A stretch of DNA of 64,000 bases from Rhodocyclaceae bacterium (GCA_018261935.1 JAGTRP010000018.1:1-64000); one strand, 5' to 3'. Shown: positions 53,436 through 62,946, counted from the first letter of the stretch. Numbers and translations: made by a program. Notes: generated from the sequence alone by a model not told the origin.

Positions 53436-54583
53436 GAAACAACAAAATGCCCCGCGTCCTTGCCTTCGCTTCAGCCTTCCTGTTCCTGACCGCCTGCAAC
53501 GAGCCCGAGCCGCCTCCGTCCGCCGCCTCGCCTGCCGATCCCAACGTGGTCCATCCCGCCGACAACCTGGCCGCCCAGCTCAAGCTGGCGCCGGCGGCGT
53601 CGGCCCCCATCGCCGAAACCCTGCGGGTGGCCGGCCGCATCGATTTCGACGAGCAGCGCCTGGCCCGCATCGGCGCCACGGTCACCGGCCGGGTGACCGA
53701 AATCCAGGCCATGGTCGGCCAGGCGGTGAAGAAGGGCGAAACCCTGGCGTTCCTCAACAGCAGCGAGCTCTCCGCCGCCCAACTCGCCTACCTGAAATCC
53801 CGGGCCCAGATGGAACTGCACCGGCGCAACGCCGAGCGGGCGAAGGCGCTGTTCCAGGCCGACGTCATCGGCGCCGCCGAACTGCAGCGCCGGGAAAGCG
53901 AGTTCCAGATTGCCAGCGCCGAAACCCGGGCCGCCCGGGACCAGTTGCGGGTCCTCGGCGTCGGGGCCGGCGCCATCGAGCGCCTGGCCGGCACCGGAGC
54001 CATCGATTCGGTGACGCCGGTGGTCTCGTCCATTGCCGGCGTGGTGGTGGAGCGCCAAGTGAATCATGGCCAGGTGGTGCAGCCCACCGATGCCCTGTTC
54101 GCGGTGGCGGACCTGTCCCGGGTGTGGGCCGTGGCCCAGGTGCCGGAGCAGCAGGTAAACCAGGTCCGGGTCGGGCAGTCGGTCCGGATCGAAGTGCCGG
54201 CCCTGGACAACGAAAAGATCCCGGGCAAGCTCATTTCGGTGGGGCAGACGGTGAACCCGGAAACCCGCACCGTGCTCGTGCGCACCGAACTGGACAATGC
54301 CGCCGGGCGCCTGAAGCCTGCCATGCTGGCCTCCATGCTGATTACCGCCAAGCCGGTGGAGCGCCTGGTGGTGCCGGCCGCTGCCGTGGTGCGGGAGAAT
54401 GACGAGGACCACGTCTTCGTCGCCGTCGGGGACGGCAGCTTCCGCCTCACCAAGGTGGCACTGGCCCCGGAGCAGGAAGGCCGTCGGCCGGTGCTCTCCG
54501 GGCTCAAGGCCGGCGAGGTCGTGGTCATCGACGGCGCCTTCCACCTCAACAATGAACGCAAGCGCAAGGAACTCGAAGGATGA
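53432..54583 (+). CDS. CzcB-like periplasmic adaptor lipoprotein
   Basis: 383 residues. A lipobox LFLTAC puts a lipid-anchored Cys near residue 21. Then the membrane-fusion layout: barrel-sandwich halves (GRIDFDEQRLARIGATVTGR; VVSSIAGVVVERQVNHGQVV), a coiled-coil hairpin (about 115-170) and beta barrel (VWAVAQVPEQQVNQVRVGQS). There is no His-rich or Met-rich metal-binding N-terminus as in some CzcB or CusB. Coupled to both neighbours by ATGA overlaps. Confidence 0.92.
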   Translation: MRNNKMPRVLAFASAFLFLTACNEPEPPPSAASPADPNVVHPADNLAAQLKLAPAASAPIAETLRVAGRIDFDEQRLARIGATVTGRVTEIQAMVGQAVKKGETLAFLNSSELSAAQLAYLKSRAQMELHRRNAERAKALFQADVIGAAELQRRESEFQIASAETRAARDQLRVLGVGAGAIERLAGTGAIDSVTPVVSSIAGVVVERQVNHGQVVQPTDALFAVADLSRVWAVAQVPEQQVNQVRVGQSVRIEVPALDNEKIPGKLISVGQTVNPETRTVLVRTELDNAAGRLKPAMLASMLITAKPVERLVVPAAAVVRENDEDHVFVAVGDGSFRLTKVALAPEQEGRRPVLSGLKAGEVVVIDGAFHLNNERKRKELEG

Positions 54584-57500
54584 TCGAGTCCCTGATCCGC
54601 GCAGCCCTCAAGCAGCGGCTGGTGGTGGCGGTCATCGCCGCCGTGCTGTTCTTCTTCGGCCTGGACGCCGCCCGCAAGCTGTCGGTGGACGCCTTCCCGG
54701 ACGTGACCAACGTCCAGGTCCAGATCGCCACCGAGGCCCCGGGCCGCTCCCCGGAGGAGGTGGAACGCTTCGCCACCGTCCCCCTGGAGGTGGCCATGAC
54801 CGGCCTGCCGGGGCTGACCGAGATGCGCTCCCTCAACAAGCCGGGGCTGTCCCTCATCACCCTGGTATTCACCGACAAGACCGACGTCTACTTCGCCCGC
54901 CAGTTGGTCATGGAACGCCTCCTGGAAGTGGGCTCCCGCCTGCCGGTCGGGCTGACGCCGGTGTTGGGGCCGGTGTCCACGGGCCTCGGCGAGGTCTATC
55001 AATACACCCTGGAGCGCTCCGATGACGGCAGCCGCACCCTCACCGAGGAGGAGCTGACCCAGCGCCGCATCGCCCAGGACTGGGTGGTGCGCCCGCTTCT
55101 GCGCTCCATTCCCGGGGTGGCGGAGATCAATTCCCAGGGAGGCTTCGTCAAGCAGTATCAGGTGCTGGTGAATCCGGACAAGCTCCGTCACTTCCATCTG
55201 GCCATCGCCGACGTCTACCTGGCGGTGGGGCGCAACAACGCCAATGCCGGCGGCGGGGTGCTGCCCCAGTACGCCGAGCAGTACCTGATCCGGGGCGTCG
55301 GCCTGGTGCGGGACCTGGATGACCTGCGCAACATCGTCCTCAAGGAAAAGGACGGGGTGCCCGTCTACGTGCGGGACGTAGCGGAAGTGACCCTGGGCCA
55401 TGATGTCCGCCAGGGGGCGCTGGTGAAGAACGGCGTCACCGAATCGGTGGGCGGCGTGGTGATGATGATCGCCGGCGGCAATGCCAAGGCCGTGGTCAGC
55501 AAGATCAAGGCGCGGGTGGACGAGATCAACGGCAAGGACATGCTCCCCGGCGGCCTCAATATCGTTCCCTACTATGACCGCTCGGAGCTGGTGGATGCCG
55601 CCCTGGGGACCGTTATCAAGGTGCTGCTGGAGGGCGTGGCCCTGGTGGTGATCGTGCTCTTCCTCTTCCTCGGGGACGTGCGCTCCTCACTCATCGTGGT
55701 GGCGACCTTGGTGCTGACGCCGCTCCTTACCTTCATGGCCATGAACTACCTGGGCCTGTCCGCCAACCTCATGTCCCTGGGAGGACTGGCCATCGCCATC
55801 GGCCTCATGGTGGACGGTTCGGTGGTGGTGGTGGAGAACGCCTTCGCCCAGCTGGGCAATGCCGCCCACCGGGGCGAAAGCCAGGTCCGGATCATCCTGC
55901 GGGCGGTGGTGGAGGTGGCGACGCCGGTGATCTTCGGCGTCGGCATCATCATCCTGGTCTTCCTGCCCCTCATGACTCTGCAGGGCATGGAGGGCAAGAT
56001 GTTCGCGCCGCTGGCCTACACCATCGCCATCGCCCTGGCCATTTCCCTGGTGCTGTCGCTGACCCTGTCGCCGGTGCTGTCCACCTATCTCCTGAAATCG
56101 CCGGCCCACGACGGGGACCACGACACCAAGCTCATCGCCGCCATCAAGCGTCCCTACCTGCGGCTCCTGGACCTGGCCCTGGCCAACCAGAAGAAGACGG
56201 TCCTCGTCGCCCTGGGCGCCTTCGGCCTGGCCGTGGCCATCGTCCCTTTCCTGGGCTCGGCCTTCATCCCGGAGATGAAGGAAGGCTCCGTGGTACCGGG
56301 CATCAACCGGGTGCCCAACATTTCCCTGGACGAGTCCGTCCGCATGGAAAACCTGGCCATGAAGCTGGTGATGGAAGTGCCGGGAGTGAAGTCCGCCGTC
56401 TCCGGCGTCGGCCGCGGCGAAAGCCCCGCCGACCCCCAGGGGCCGAACGAATCGACCCCCATCGTGAGTCTGAAGCCCCGCAGCGAATGGCCCGCCGGCT
56501 GGGGCCAGGACGACATCGCCGAGGCCATCCGGGACAAGCTCAAGGCCCTGCCCGGGGTGCAGATCGTCATGGCCCAGCCCATCTCGGACCGGGTGGACGA
56601 GATGGTGACCGGGGTCCGCTCCGACATCGCCGTGAAGGTCTTCGGCGACGACCTCGAGCAACTGAAGAAGGTCGCCAACCAGATTTCGAAGGTGGCCCAG
56701 GGCATCCAGGGCGCCCAGGACATGCGGGTGGAGCGGGTCACCGGCCAGCAGTACCTGCAGGTGGAGATCGACCGCCAAGCCATCGCCCGCCTGGGGCTCA
56801 ACGTAGCCGACGTCAATGACGTTCTGGAGACAGCGGTGGGCGGCAAGGTTGCCACGGAAATTTTCGAGGGCGAGCGCCGCTTCCCGGCAGTGGTTCGCTT
56901 GCCGGAAGGCTTCCGCAATAACATCGAAGCCATTTCCAACGTTCTTCTGACCTCGGCCAACGGCGCCCAGGCCCGCCTGGCGGACGTGGCACGTATCCGG
57001 GTGGCCGACGGCCCGGCCCAGATTTCCAGGGAACTGGGCAAGCGCCGCATCGTGGTCGGGGTGAATGTGAAGGACCGCGACCTGGGCAGTTTCGTGGCCG
57101 AGTTGCAGCAGAAGGTGGACCACCAGATCGCGCTGCCGGAAGGCTATTATCTGGAATGGGGCGGCCAGTTCCAGAACATGGAACGGGCCCTCGGCCATCT
57201 GGCGGTGATCATTCCCATCACCATCGGGGCCATCTTCTTCCTGCTCTTCCTGCTTTTCAATTCCCTGCGCTTCGCCACCCTCATCATCACCGTGCTGCCG
57301 TTTGCCTCCATCGGCGGCATCTTCGGCCTCTTCCTGACCGGGGAATACCTGTCGGTCCCGGCGTCGGTGGGGTTCATCGCCCTCTGGGGTATCGCCGTCC
57401 TCAACGGGGTGGTCCTGGTGTCCTATATCCGCAGCCTGCGGGAAGGCGGAATGGGTGTGCGGGAGGCGGTGCTGGAAGGGGCGCGGCTGCGGTTCCGGCC

Positions 57501-57702
57501 GGTGATGATGACGGCGACGGTGGCCATGCTGGGCCTCATCCCGTTCCTGTTCTCCACCGGGCCCGGCTCGGAAGTCCAAAGGCCGCTGGCCATCGTGGTC
57601 ATCGGCGGCCTCATTACATCGACCCTATTGACCCTCGTCGTGCTGCCCACCCTCTATCGGTGGTTCGACCGGGAATTGGAAGAGGAGACCGTGGAAGCAT
57701 GA
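54580..57702 (+). CDS. Heavy-metal efflux RND transporter (HME family)
   Basis: 1040 residues, twelve helices and two large periplasmic loops; a proton-driven inner-membrane pump. The start IRAALKQRLVVAVIAAVLFF and SVDAFPDVTNVQVQIATEAP are HME-type. The helix-4 motif reads LAIAIGLMVDGSVVVVENAF (about 398-417): the first acidic residue of the CzcA motif (DFGxxVDG) is replaced by Ala as in CusA-like pumps, but VDGS is kept rather than VDAA. So the metal cannot be told from this motif alone. czcCBA-type order, with a PII-like gene after it. Confidence 0.93.
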   Translation: MIESLIRAALKQRLVVAVIAAVLFFFGLDAARKLSVDAFPDVTNVQVQIATEAPGRSPEEVERFATVPLEVAMTGLPGLTEMRSLNKPGLSLITLVFTDKTDVYFARQLVMERLLEVGSRLPVGLTPVLGPVSTGLGEVYQYTLERSDDGSRTLTEEELTQRRIAQDWVVRPLLRSIPGVAEINSQGGFVKQYQVLVNPDKLRHFHLAIADVYLAVGRNNANAGGGVLPQYAEQYLIRGVGLVRDLDDLRNIVLKEKDGVPVYVRDVAEVTLGHDVRQGALVKNGVTESVGGVVMMIAGGNAKAVVSKIKARVDEINGKDMLPGGLNIVPYYDRSELVDAALGTVIKVLLEGVALVVIVLFLFLGDVRSSLIVVATLVLTPLLTFMAMNYLGLSANLMSLGGLAIAIGLMVDGSVVVVENAFAQLGNAAHRGESQVRIILRAVVEVATPVIFGVGIIILVFLPLMTLQGMEGKMFAPLAYTIAIALAISLVLSLTLSPVLSTYLLKSPAHDGDHDTKLIAAIKRPYLRLLDLALANQKKTVLVALGAFGLAVAIVPFLGSAFIPEMKEGSVVPGINRVPNISLDESVRMENLAMKLVMEVPGVKSAVSGVGRGESPADPQGPNESTPIVSLKPRSEWPAGWGQDDIAEAIRDKLKALPGVQIVMAQPISDRVDEMVTGVRSDIAVKVFGDDLEQLKKVANQISKVAQGIQGAQDMRVERVTGQQYLQVEIDRQAIARLGLNVADVNDVLETAVGGKVATEIFEGERRFPAVVRLPEGFRNNIEAISNVLLTSANGAQARLADVARIRVADGPAQISRELGKRRIVVGVNVKDRDLGSFVAELQQKVDHQIALPEGYYLEWGGQFQNMERALGHLAVIIPITIGAIFFLLFLLFNSLRFATLIITVLPFASIGGIFGLFLTGEYLSVPASVGFIALWGIAVLNGVVLVSYIRSLREGGMGVREAVLEGARLRFRPVMMTATVAMLGLIPFLFSTGPGSEVQRPLAIVVIGGLITSTLLTLVVLPTLYRWFDRELEEETVEA

Positions 57703-58034
57703 AGGAAATCAAAGCCATTATCCGCCCCGGCAAGCTGCCCATGCTGCGGGACGCCCTGCGAGACCTGTCCGGTTTTCCGGGCATGACGGTGAGCAAGGCC
57801 GAAGGCTGCACGGCCCCCTCTCGCCATGGCCATCGCGCGAACATCAAGGAAGAACTCACCGACTACACGGCCAAGGTGCGGATCGAGATTGTGGCCCCGG
57901 ACGAGGCCGTGGATGCCATCGTAGACTGCATCGTCCAGGTGGCCCAGACCGGCCAGATCGGCGACGGCCTGGTCTGGGTGACGGAGGTGGCCCGGGCGGT
58001 CTTCATCCACAAGACCACCGGCAGCCCTTCGTAG
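57699..58034 (+). CDS. PII-like protein linked to the metal efflux pump
   Basis: 111 residues with the PII fold: start MKEIKAIIRPGKLPMLRDAL, middle KVRIEIVAPDEAVDAIVDCI, end QTGQIGDGLVWVTEV. The T-loop (about 37-58) has a Cys and HGH and lacks the uridylylated Tyr of GlnB/GlnK, so it is not a nitrogen sensor. PII-like proteins next to HME-RND pumps are known as a separate group (PII-NG); a metal or nucleotide signal controlling the pump is likely. Its ATG overlaps the pump stop. Confidence 0.85.
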   Translation: MKEIKAIIRPGKLPMLRDALRDLSGFPGMTVSKAEGCTAPSRHGHRANIKEELTDYTAKVRIEIVAPDEAVDAIVDCIVQVAQTGQIGDGLVWVTEVARAVFIHKTTGSPS

Positions 58035-58078
58035 AAGATTCTAGCCGGCCCGCTCGTGGATGCGGCGGGATGCCGGGG

Positions 58079-58969
58079 CTACAGGCCCCGGGCCCAGGCC
58101 GGCCGCAGAGGGGCCGTCTCCGGTGCCGCGATGGCTTGCCTTACCTGGGCCAGCAGGCGGGCCTTGTCGGTTCCCAGGGTGCCCTTCAGGACCAGCCAGT
58201 TGGAGGCGTGGTCGCTGCGGAAGACCGTGCGCCGCAGTTCCAGGGTTCCGAGAAAGATATCCATCTCCTCGAAGAGTTGCCGTTGCGAGAGGGGCTCCCA
58301 GGCCGGGAAATCGGTGCGGAAGCGGGCCTCTCCCTGGGGAAAGCTGACCACCAGGGTGGATAGGTATTCCGGCTGGGTGGCGTTCATGAGGCGGGCGGAA
58401 TTCTCGGCGTGCTGGCGGGAGAGGGCAGGGCCCCCGAGGCCGTTGAGGATCATCACCGAGCGGCCGATGCCGGCCTCTCCCAGCTTCTCCAGAGCTTCCC
58501 GGGTGGATTCGAAGGTCTCGCCCTTATGAACCCGGGCGAGGACTTCGTCGTCGCCGGATTCGGCGCCGACGTAGACGAGCTTCAGCCCGGCCTCGGCCAG
58601 TGCCTTCAGTTCGGCCGCCGATTTCTTTCGCAGATTGCGGGGCAAGCAGTAGGCCGAGACCCGGTGTGCCGCCGGCAGGTGTTCCCGGATCTGTCCGAGA
58701 ACGCCGAGGAGGCAGCGGGTGGGGAGGACCAGGGCGTCGCCGTCGGCCAGGAAGATCCGGCGCACTTCCGGGCCGAAGCGTTCGCCGCAGCGGCGGATGC
58801 TTTCCTGCACCTCCGCCTCGTCCCGGGCCCGGAAGCGCTTCTGGGGAGCGGTGTACATCTCGCAGAAGGTGCACCGGTTCCAGGAGCAGCCGTCGGTGAC
58901 GGGGATGATGAGGGATTGGGCTTCGCTGGGTGGGCGATAGACCGGATCGACGTAGCGGACGGGGAACAT
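58079..58969 (-). CDS. Radical SAM protein
   Basis: 296 residues from ATG 58969. The [4Fe-4S]/SAM motif is CSWNRCTFC (about 29-37, C-x4-C-x2-C rather than the standard C-x3-C-x2-C), followed by an Elp3/B12-type barrel (VYVGAESGDDEVLARVHKGE; VMILNGLGGPALSRQHAENS). The reaction is unknown. It follows trxC by 11 bases on the same strand, so reducing power from thioredoxin may be relevant. No clear ribosome binding site. Confidence 0.85.
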   Translation of the reverse strand: MFPVRYVDPVYRPPSEAQSLIIPVTDGCSWNRCTFCEMYTAPQKRFRARDEAEVQESIRRCGERFGPEVRRIFLADGDALVLPTRCLLGVLGQIREHLPAAHRVSAYCLPRNLRKKSAAELKALAEAGLKLVYVGAESGDDEVLARVHKGETFESTREALEKLGEAGIGRSVMILNGLGGPALSRQHAENSARLMNATQPEYLSTLVVSFPQGEARFRTDFPAWEPLSQRQLFEEMDIFLGTLELRRTVFRSDHASNWLVLKGTLGTDKARLLAQVRQAIAAPETAPLRPAWARGL

Positions 58970-58980
58970 GGAGGGCGGGG

Positions 58981-59421
58981 TCAGGCGGGACTGTTCTGCC
59001 TGACCCAGGCCATCAGGGCCTCCGCCGGCATGGCGCCGGAGGTGCGGGCGACTTCGGCGCCGTTCCTGAAGACCGCCAGGGTCGGGATGGAGCGGATGTC
59101 GTAGCGGGCCGCCAGCTGCTGCTCTTCCTCGGTATTGACCTTGGCCAGCCGGTAATGGGGCGACAGGCGGCGGGCGGCTTCGGCGAAGTGGGGGGCCATG
59201 GAGCGGCAGGGGCCGCACCAGGGGGCCCAGAAATCCACCACCAGGGGGATGTCCGAGTGGCCGACATGGCGGTCGAAACTGGCCTGGTCCAGCTCGACCG
59301 CCGTACCCGGGAAGAGGCGCTCCTTGCAGCGGCCGCAGGTGCCGCCGTCGGCCAGCCGCTCCTGGGGCACGCGGTTGGTGGTGTGGCAATGGGGGCAGAC
59401 GACATGGACGGGGTCGGACAT
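58981..59421 (-). CDS. trxC: Thioredoxin 2
   Basis: 146 residues, the TrxC length. An N-terminal zinc finger (CPHC about 9-12, CGRC about 29-32) and a thioredoxin domain with WCGPC (about 68). Trx2 is a cytoplasmic disulfide reductase induced by oxidative stress in E. coli. CAGGAG precedes the ATG, and a perfect palindrome overlaps the probable -10 box. Confidence 0.95.
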   Translation of the reverse strand: MSDPVHVVCPHCHTTNRVPQERLADGGTCGRCKERLFPGTAVELDQASFDRHVGHSDIPLVVDFWAPWCGPCRSMAPHFAEAARRLSPHYRLAKVNTEEEQQLAARYDIRSIPTLAVFRNGAEVARTSGAMPAEALMAWVRQNSPA

Positions 59422-59435
59422 GGGAGGCTCCTGGG

Positions 59436-59476
59436 ATAAGAGGTCTCTTATATTTGGCGTCTTCCCGGGAAATCAA
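59436..59476 (-). promoter_or_regulatory. trxC promoter overlapped by a 16-base palindrome
   Basis: On the minus strand TTGATT (59476-59471), an 18-base spacer and TATAAG (59452-59447). ATAAGAG-GT-CTCTTAT (59436-59451) is a perfect 7+7 inverted repeat covering the -10 and start region, the right place for a repressor. The -35 overlaps the stop codon of the chemoreceptor gene. Confidence 0.5.
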
Positions 59477-61350
59477 GTTCTGCCGGCCGGAAGCCGGAAG
59501 AATCCCATCAGGGATTGCAGATGGGCGGCCTGGCTCCCCATCTCTTCGGCGGTGGCAGCCAGTTCCTCCGAGGCGGCGGCATTCTGCTGGGCGGCCTGGT
59601 TGAGATCCGCCATGGCGTTGTTGATCTGGCCGACACCGCTGCTCTGTTCCTGGCTGGCGCTGGCGATGCCCTCCACCAGGGTGGAGGTCTGCTGGATGGC
59701 GGGGACCATTTCCTCCAGCAGGCGGCCGGCCCGCTCGGACAGGGTTACCGACGATCCCGCCAGCTGGCCGATCTCCCGGGCGGCCACCTGGCTCCTTTCG
59801 GCCAGCTTGCGCACTTCGGCGGCGACTACCGCAAAACCCTTGCCGTGTTCCCCGGCCCGGGCCGCCTCGATGGCGGCGTTCAAGGCCAGCAGGTTGGTCT
59901 GGTAGGCGATGTCGTCCACGATGCCGATCTTGTCGGCGATGGATCTCATGGCCGCCACCGTGTCCTTGACTGCCGCACCGCCCTGGGTCGCCTGGTCGGC
60001 GGCCTGGAGGGCTACCTGGTCGGTGCTGCGGGCGTTGTTGGTGTTCAGTTCGATCGAGGCGGTCATCTGCTCCACTGAGGCCGAGGTTTCTTCCACCGAG
60101 GCCGCCTGCTCGGACGACGACTGGGACAGGGATTGGGCGGTGGCGGATACCTGCGCCGAGGCGTTGGCGAGCTGGTCCGCCGTGCCCCGCACCTGGCCGA
60201 TGGTGGCGGCCAGTTTGTCGAGCATGAAGGCCATGGAGGCCGTCAGCTGGCCCATCTCGTCCCGGGATTCCACGGCGAGGGCGACCGTCAGGTCGCCCTC
60301 GGACAGCCGGCGGGCTGCTTCGGCAGCGTTCTTGAGCCGGTGCAGCATGCCGGTGAGCAGGCGGGCGAAGGCAAGGGCGAAGAGGGTCATCAGGGCGGTG
60401 GTCGCCGCCGAGACGCCGATCCGCCACCAGGCGGCCTGCTCCAGGGCATCGACCCGGTTCTGCAGGCCGGCGGCCAGCTGATCCTCCAGGGCCTTCATGG
60501 CCTCTATCTTGGCGCTGCTGCTGGCGAACCAGGCGGCCGGCTCGATGCCGAAACCGCCTTCCAGGGCCTTGCCCAGGGCAGTGGCCCGCATGGTCTCGCT
60601 GTCCCGGGTGGCCTTGTCGGCCAGGAGAGCCTCTAGGGCCGCCACCTGGGCAGTGTCGGCGAGGTTGCGGTAATTGGCGAGATGAAGGTCCTGGGCGGTG
60701 ATGATGGCCTGCAGGGCACGGAACTGGGACAGGGCCATGGGGCCGTTGGCGGCGAAGACGGCATTGACTGTGGCCCGCTCCCGTCCCGCCTGTTCCTTGG
60801 CATTCAGGAAGCTGACATAGGCCATGATCTTCTTGCCGATCTCGGCCTGGTCGGTGGCGGCGCTGGCCGCTTCCAGCATGGCGAGGAAGCGGTCGATGGC
60901 GCCGGTGTAGAAGGCGAAGGACTCGCCGCCGGACAGCGCCAGGGCGGCGATTTTCTGCCGTTGCTCGGGCACCGTGCCGAGGGTGGCCATGCCCTCGCCG
61001 AGCCGGCGGCGGAATTCCCGGGGCAGGGCGTCGGCGTCGAGGGCGGCTACCAGGGCGTCCAGGGCTCGGCGTTTTTCATCGGTGAGCCGATGCTGCCGGA
61101 CGAGCCCCTCCGAGAACTTGGCGCCCTTGCTGCCGATGAAGCCGGCCGACAGGCCCCGTTCCTTCTGCAGCTCATGGATCACTCCGCTCACCGCTACGGC
61201 GGTGCGCTCGATGGCGGAAATCTGGCGCCATTGCCGGACTTCCTGCCAGTCGGCGACGAGGTTGGCGATGGTGTAGTAGAAGGTGCCGGCCAGCACCAGC
61301 CCGAACAGCAGCAGCAGACGGACTCGCAGAGTCGTCAAGAGATTGCCCAT
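59473..61350 (-). CDS. Methyl-accepting chemotaxis protein with NIT sensor domain
   Basis: 625 residues from ATG 61350 (AAGGAGA upstream). Helix 1 (about 10-32), a periplasmic nitrate/nitrite-sensing NIT domain (about 45-290, with the signature [17 protein letters not shown]), helix 2 (about 305-325), HAMP ([20 protein letters not shown]) and the signalling hairpin with tip [20 protein letters not shown]. It probably directs movement in response to nitrate or nitrite, useful to a denitrifier. The ligand is inferred from the domain. Confidence 0.92.
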   Translation of the reverse strand: MGNLLTTLRVRLLLLFGLVLAGTFYYTIANLVADWQEVRQWRQISAIERTAVAVSGVIHELQKERGLSAGFIGSKGAKFSEGLVRQHRLTDEKRRALDALVAALDADALPREFRRRLGEGMATLGTVPEQRQKIAALALSGGESFAFYTGAIDRFLAMLEAASAATDQAEIGKKIMAYVSFLNAKEQAGRERATVNAVFAANGPMALSQFRALQAIITAQDLHLANYRNLADTAQVAALEALLADKATRDSETMRATALGKALEGGFGIEPAAWFASSSAKIEAMKALEDQLAAGLQNRVDALEQAAWWRIGVSAATTALMTLFALAFARLLTGMLHRLKNAAEAARRLSEGDLTVALAVESRDEMGQLTASMAFMLDKLAATIGQVRGTADQLANASAQVSATAQSLSQSSSEQAASVEETSASVEQMTASIELNTNNARSTDQVALQAADQATQGGAAVKDTVAAMRSIADKIGIVDDIAYQTNLLALNAAIEAARAGEHGKGFAVVAAEVRKLAERSQVAAREIGQLAGSSVTLSERAGRLLEEMVPAIQQTSTLVEGIASASQEQSSGVGQINNAMADLNQAAQQNAAASEELAATAEEMGSQAAHLQSLMGFFRLPAGRT

Positions 61351-61517
61351 GGATGTCTCCTTCCATTGCGGGGAGGGCCGCCAGGGTCGGCACTGCATGC
61401 CGCCCTGCCCGAATATTGTGCGTGGGCCCTGCCGGCAGCATACCAGATCAATACCCGATGGGAATAGTCGGGTAATCGGCCGGCCGAGGAAGGGAAGTCA
61501 TCCTGTACTCGGAAGGC

Positions 61518-61832
61518 TTACTCCGGCGCCAGGCCGGCGCGCCGCATCCGTCCGCGCAGGCGCTCGAGCTCTTCCAGGAGGTCGGCCACCAGCCCGGCCA
61601 ACTCCGGATTGGCGTCGAAATCCCGTTCCACAGTCTGCAGGCGCCGGACCCGCTGCAGGTCCCGGCTGCTGAAGGCCCAGGCCCCGGGGTCCGCCCCGGG
61701 ATTGGCCAGGAGCACCCCGGCCTGGACATGCTGGATGATCCAGTCGCCGCTGACGGCGCAGCTCACCGCCACCTCCTCCAGGGTGAGGGGCGTTTCGTCG
61801 ATGAGCAGAACAATCGGTTCGGGCGTCGTCAT
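61518..61832 (-). CDS. cbpM: Chaperone modulator CbpM
   Basis: 104 residues. A MerR-like winged helix (LTLEEVAVSCAVSGDWIIQH, WAFSSRDLQRVRRLQ) and a helical C-terminus (LLEELERLRGRMRR). CbpM inhibits the co-chaperone CbpA by binding its J domain. It starts 3 bases after cbpA. Confidence 0.9.
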   Translation of the reverse strand: MTTPEPIVLLIDETPLTLEEVAVSCAVSGDWIIQHVQAGVLLANPGADPGAWAFSSRDLQRVRRLQTVERDFDANPELAGLVADLLEELERLRGRMRRAGLAPE

Positions 61833-61835
61833 GGC

Positions 61836-62786
61836 TCACACTCCCAGGCCCTGGCGGGGATCGAAGGCCATCTCCCGGGCCATGTTCTGGTAAATCTCCC
61901 GGGCCTTGGGGCTCGCCGCCGGCGGCAGCACCACTTCCAGTACCAGGTAGAGATCCCCCGGCGGGCTGCCGGGGATGCCCCGGCCCTTGAGGCGCAGTTT
62001 GCGGCCGGTCTGGGAGCCGTCCGGGATGCGCACCTCCACCTGCCCGTCCGGGACCGGCGCCTTGACGGCGGCGCCCAGGGCCGCTTCCCAGGGAGCCACC
62101 GGTAGGGTGGCGTAGACGTGGCGGCCCTCGGTCCGGTAGCGGGGATTGGGCTTGAAATGGACTTCCAGGTAGAGGTCGCCGCTCTGGCCGCCGCCGGTGC
62201 CCGGGCTGCCCTGGCCCGCCAGGCGGATGACCTGCCCCTCATGGACGCCCTTGGGGATGCGCACGTTCAGGTTGCGCTCGGCCACGGTGACGCGGCCATG
62301 CTCGTCCATCAGGGGGGATTTCAGGGAAATGCTCCGCAGCGTGCCCCGGTAGGCGTCCTCCAGGTCGAGTTCGATCTTGGCGTGGTGGTCCTCGCCCCGG
62401 GCGCGGAAGTGGGCGCCCTGGCGGCGGCCGCCGCCCCACGCCATGTGGCTGCCGAAGAGTTCGCTGAAGAAGTCGCTGAAATCGGCCGCCTCGGCGCCGG
62501 AAAAGCCCCGGCCGGAGAACTCGAAGCCGGCGTCCCAGTTGGGCGGCGGCTGGAAGTTCTGGCCGGCATGGTAGCCCTGTCCCAATTGGTCGTAGGCAGC
62601 CCGCTTTTCCGGGTCGGAGAGGACGGCGAAGGCTTCGTTGACGTCCTTCATGCGGGCTTCGGCGTCCGGCTCCTTGGAGACGTCCGGATGGTATTTGCGG
62701 GCCTGGCGGCGGAAAGCCTTCTTGATGTCGTCCGCGCTCGCTCCCCGGTCCACGCCCAGGGTCTGGTAATAGTCCTTGAATTCCAA
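61836..62786 (-). CDS. cbpA: Curved-DNA-binding protein / DnaJ-like co-chaperone
   Basis: 316 residues from TTG 62786, 7 bases after AAGGAG. J domain (about 1-70) with the HPD triad in [10 protein letters not shown], a Gly/Phe-rich linker, and two DnaJ C-terminal beta domains ([40 protein letters not shown]). No zinc-finger domain, as in CbpA. It stimulates DnaK. Upstream is a sigma-32-type promoter. Confidence 0.94.
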   Translation of the reverse strand: MEFKDYYQTLGVDRGASADDIKKAFRRQARKYHPDVSKEPDAEARMKDVNEAFAVLSDPEKRAAYDQLGQGYHAGQNFQPPPNWDAGFEFSGRGFSGAEAADFSDFFSELFGSHMAWGGGRRQGAHFRARGEDHHAKIELDLEDAYRGTLRSISLKSPLMDEHGRVTVAERNLNVRIPKGVHEGQVIRLAGQGSPGTGGGQSGDLYLEVHFKPNPRYRTEGRHVYATLPVAPWEAALGAAVKAPVPDGQVEVRIPDGSQTGRKLRLKGRGIPGSPPGDLYLVLEVVLPPAASPKAREIYQNMAREMAFDPRQGLGV

Positions 62787-62822
62787 GCCGATACTCCTTC
62801 AGTCAAAGGGCACCTCATCCGG

Positions 62823-62852
62823 AAAATGGTGCCAAAGCGTCAGCGAAACAAG
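62823..62852 (-). promoter_or_regulatory. Sigma-32-type promoter of cbpA-cbpM
   Basis: Minus strand: CTTGTTT (62852-62846), 14 bases, CACCATTTT (62831-62823). This matches the heat-shock consensus CTTGAAA-N13-15-CCCCATNT well at the -10. It leaves about 30 bases before the TTG start. Confidence 0.6.
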
Positions 62853-62854
62853 GC

Positions 62855-62884
62855 CTTGAAATTTTTTCCGGTGCACCGACCTAT
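62855..62884 (+). promoter_or_regulatory. Sigma-32-type promoter of the Hsp20 pair
   Basis: CTTGAAA (62855-62861, perfect -35), 14 bases, CCGACCTAT (62876-62884, partial -10 match). It is only 2 bases from the -35 of the opposing cbpA promoter. Confidence 0.6.
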
Positions 62885-62946
62885 TGGACATGGCCGCCGG
62901 GCCGCTATCCCGGTCCGGGGCAATTTTCGACCCTGAGGAGGATTCC

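Noticed and set aside
58079-60427. 782-codon minus-strand frame joining parts of three genes
   Set aside because: Only its last 296 codons (radical SAM) are real; the upstream part is a wrong frame through trxC and the chemoreceptor.
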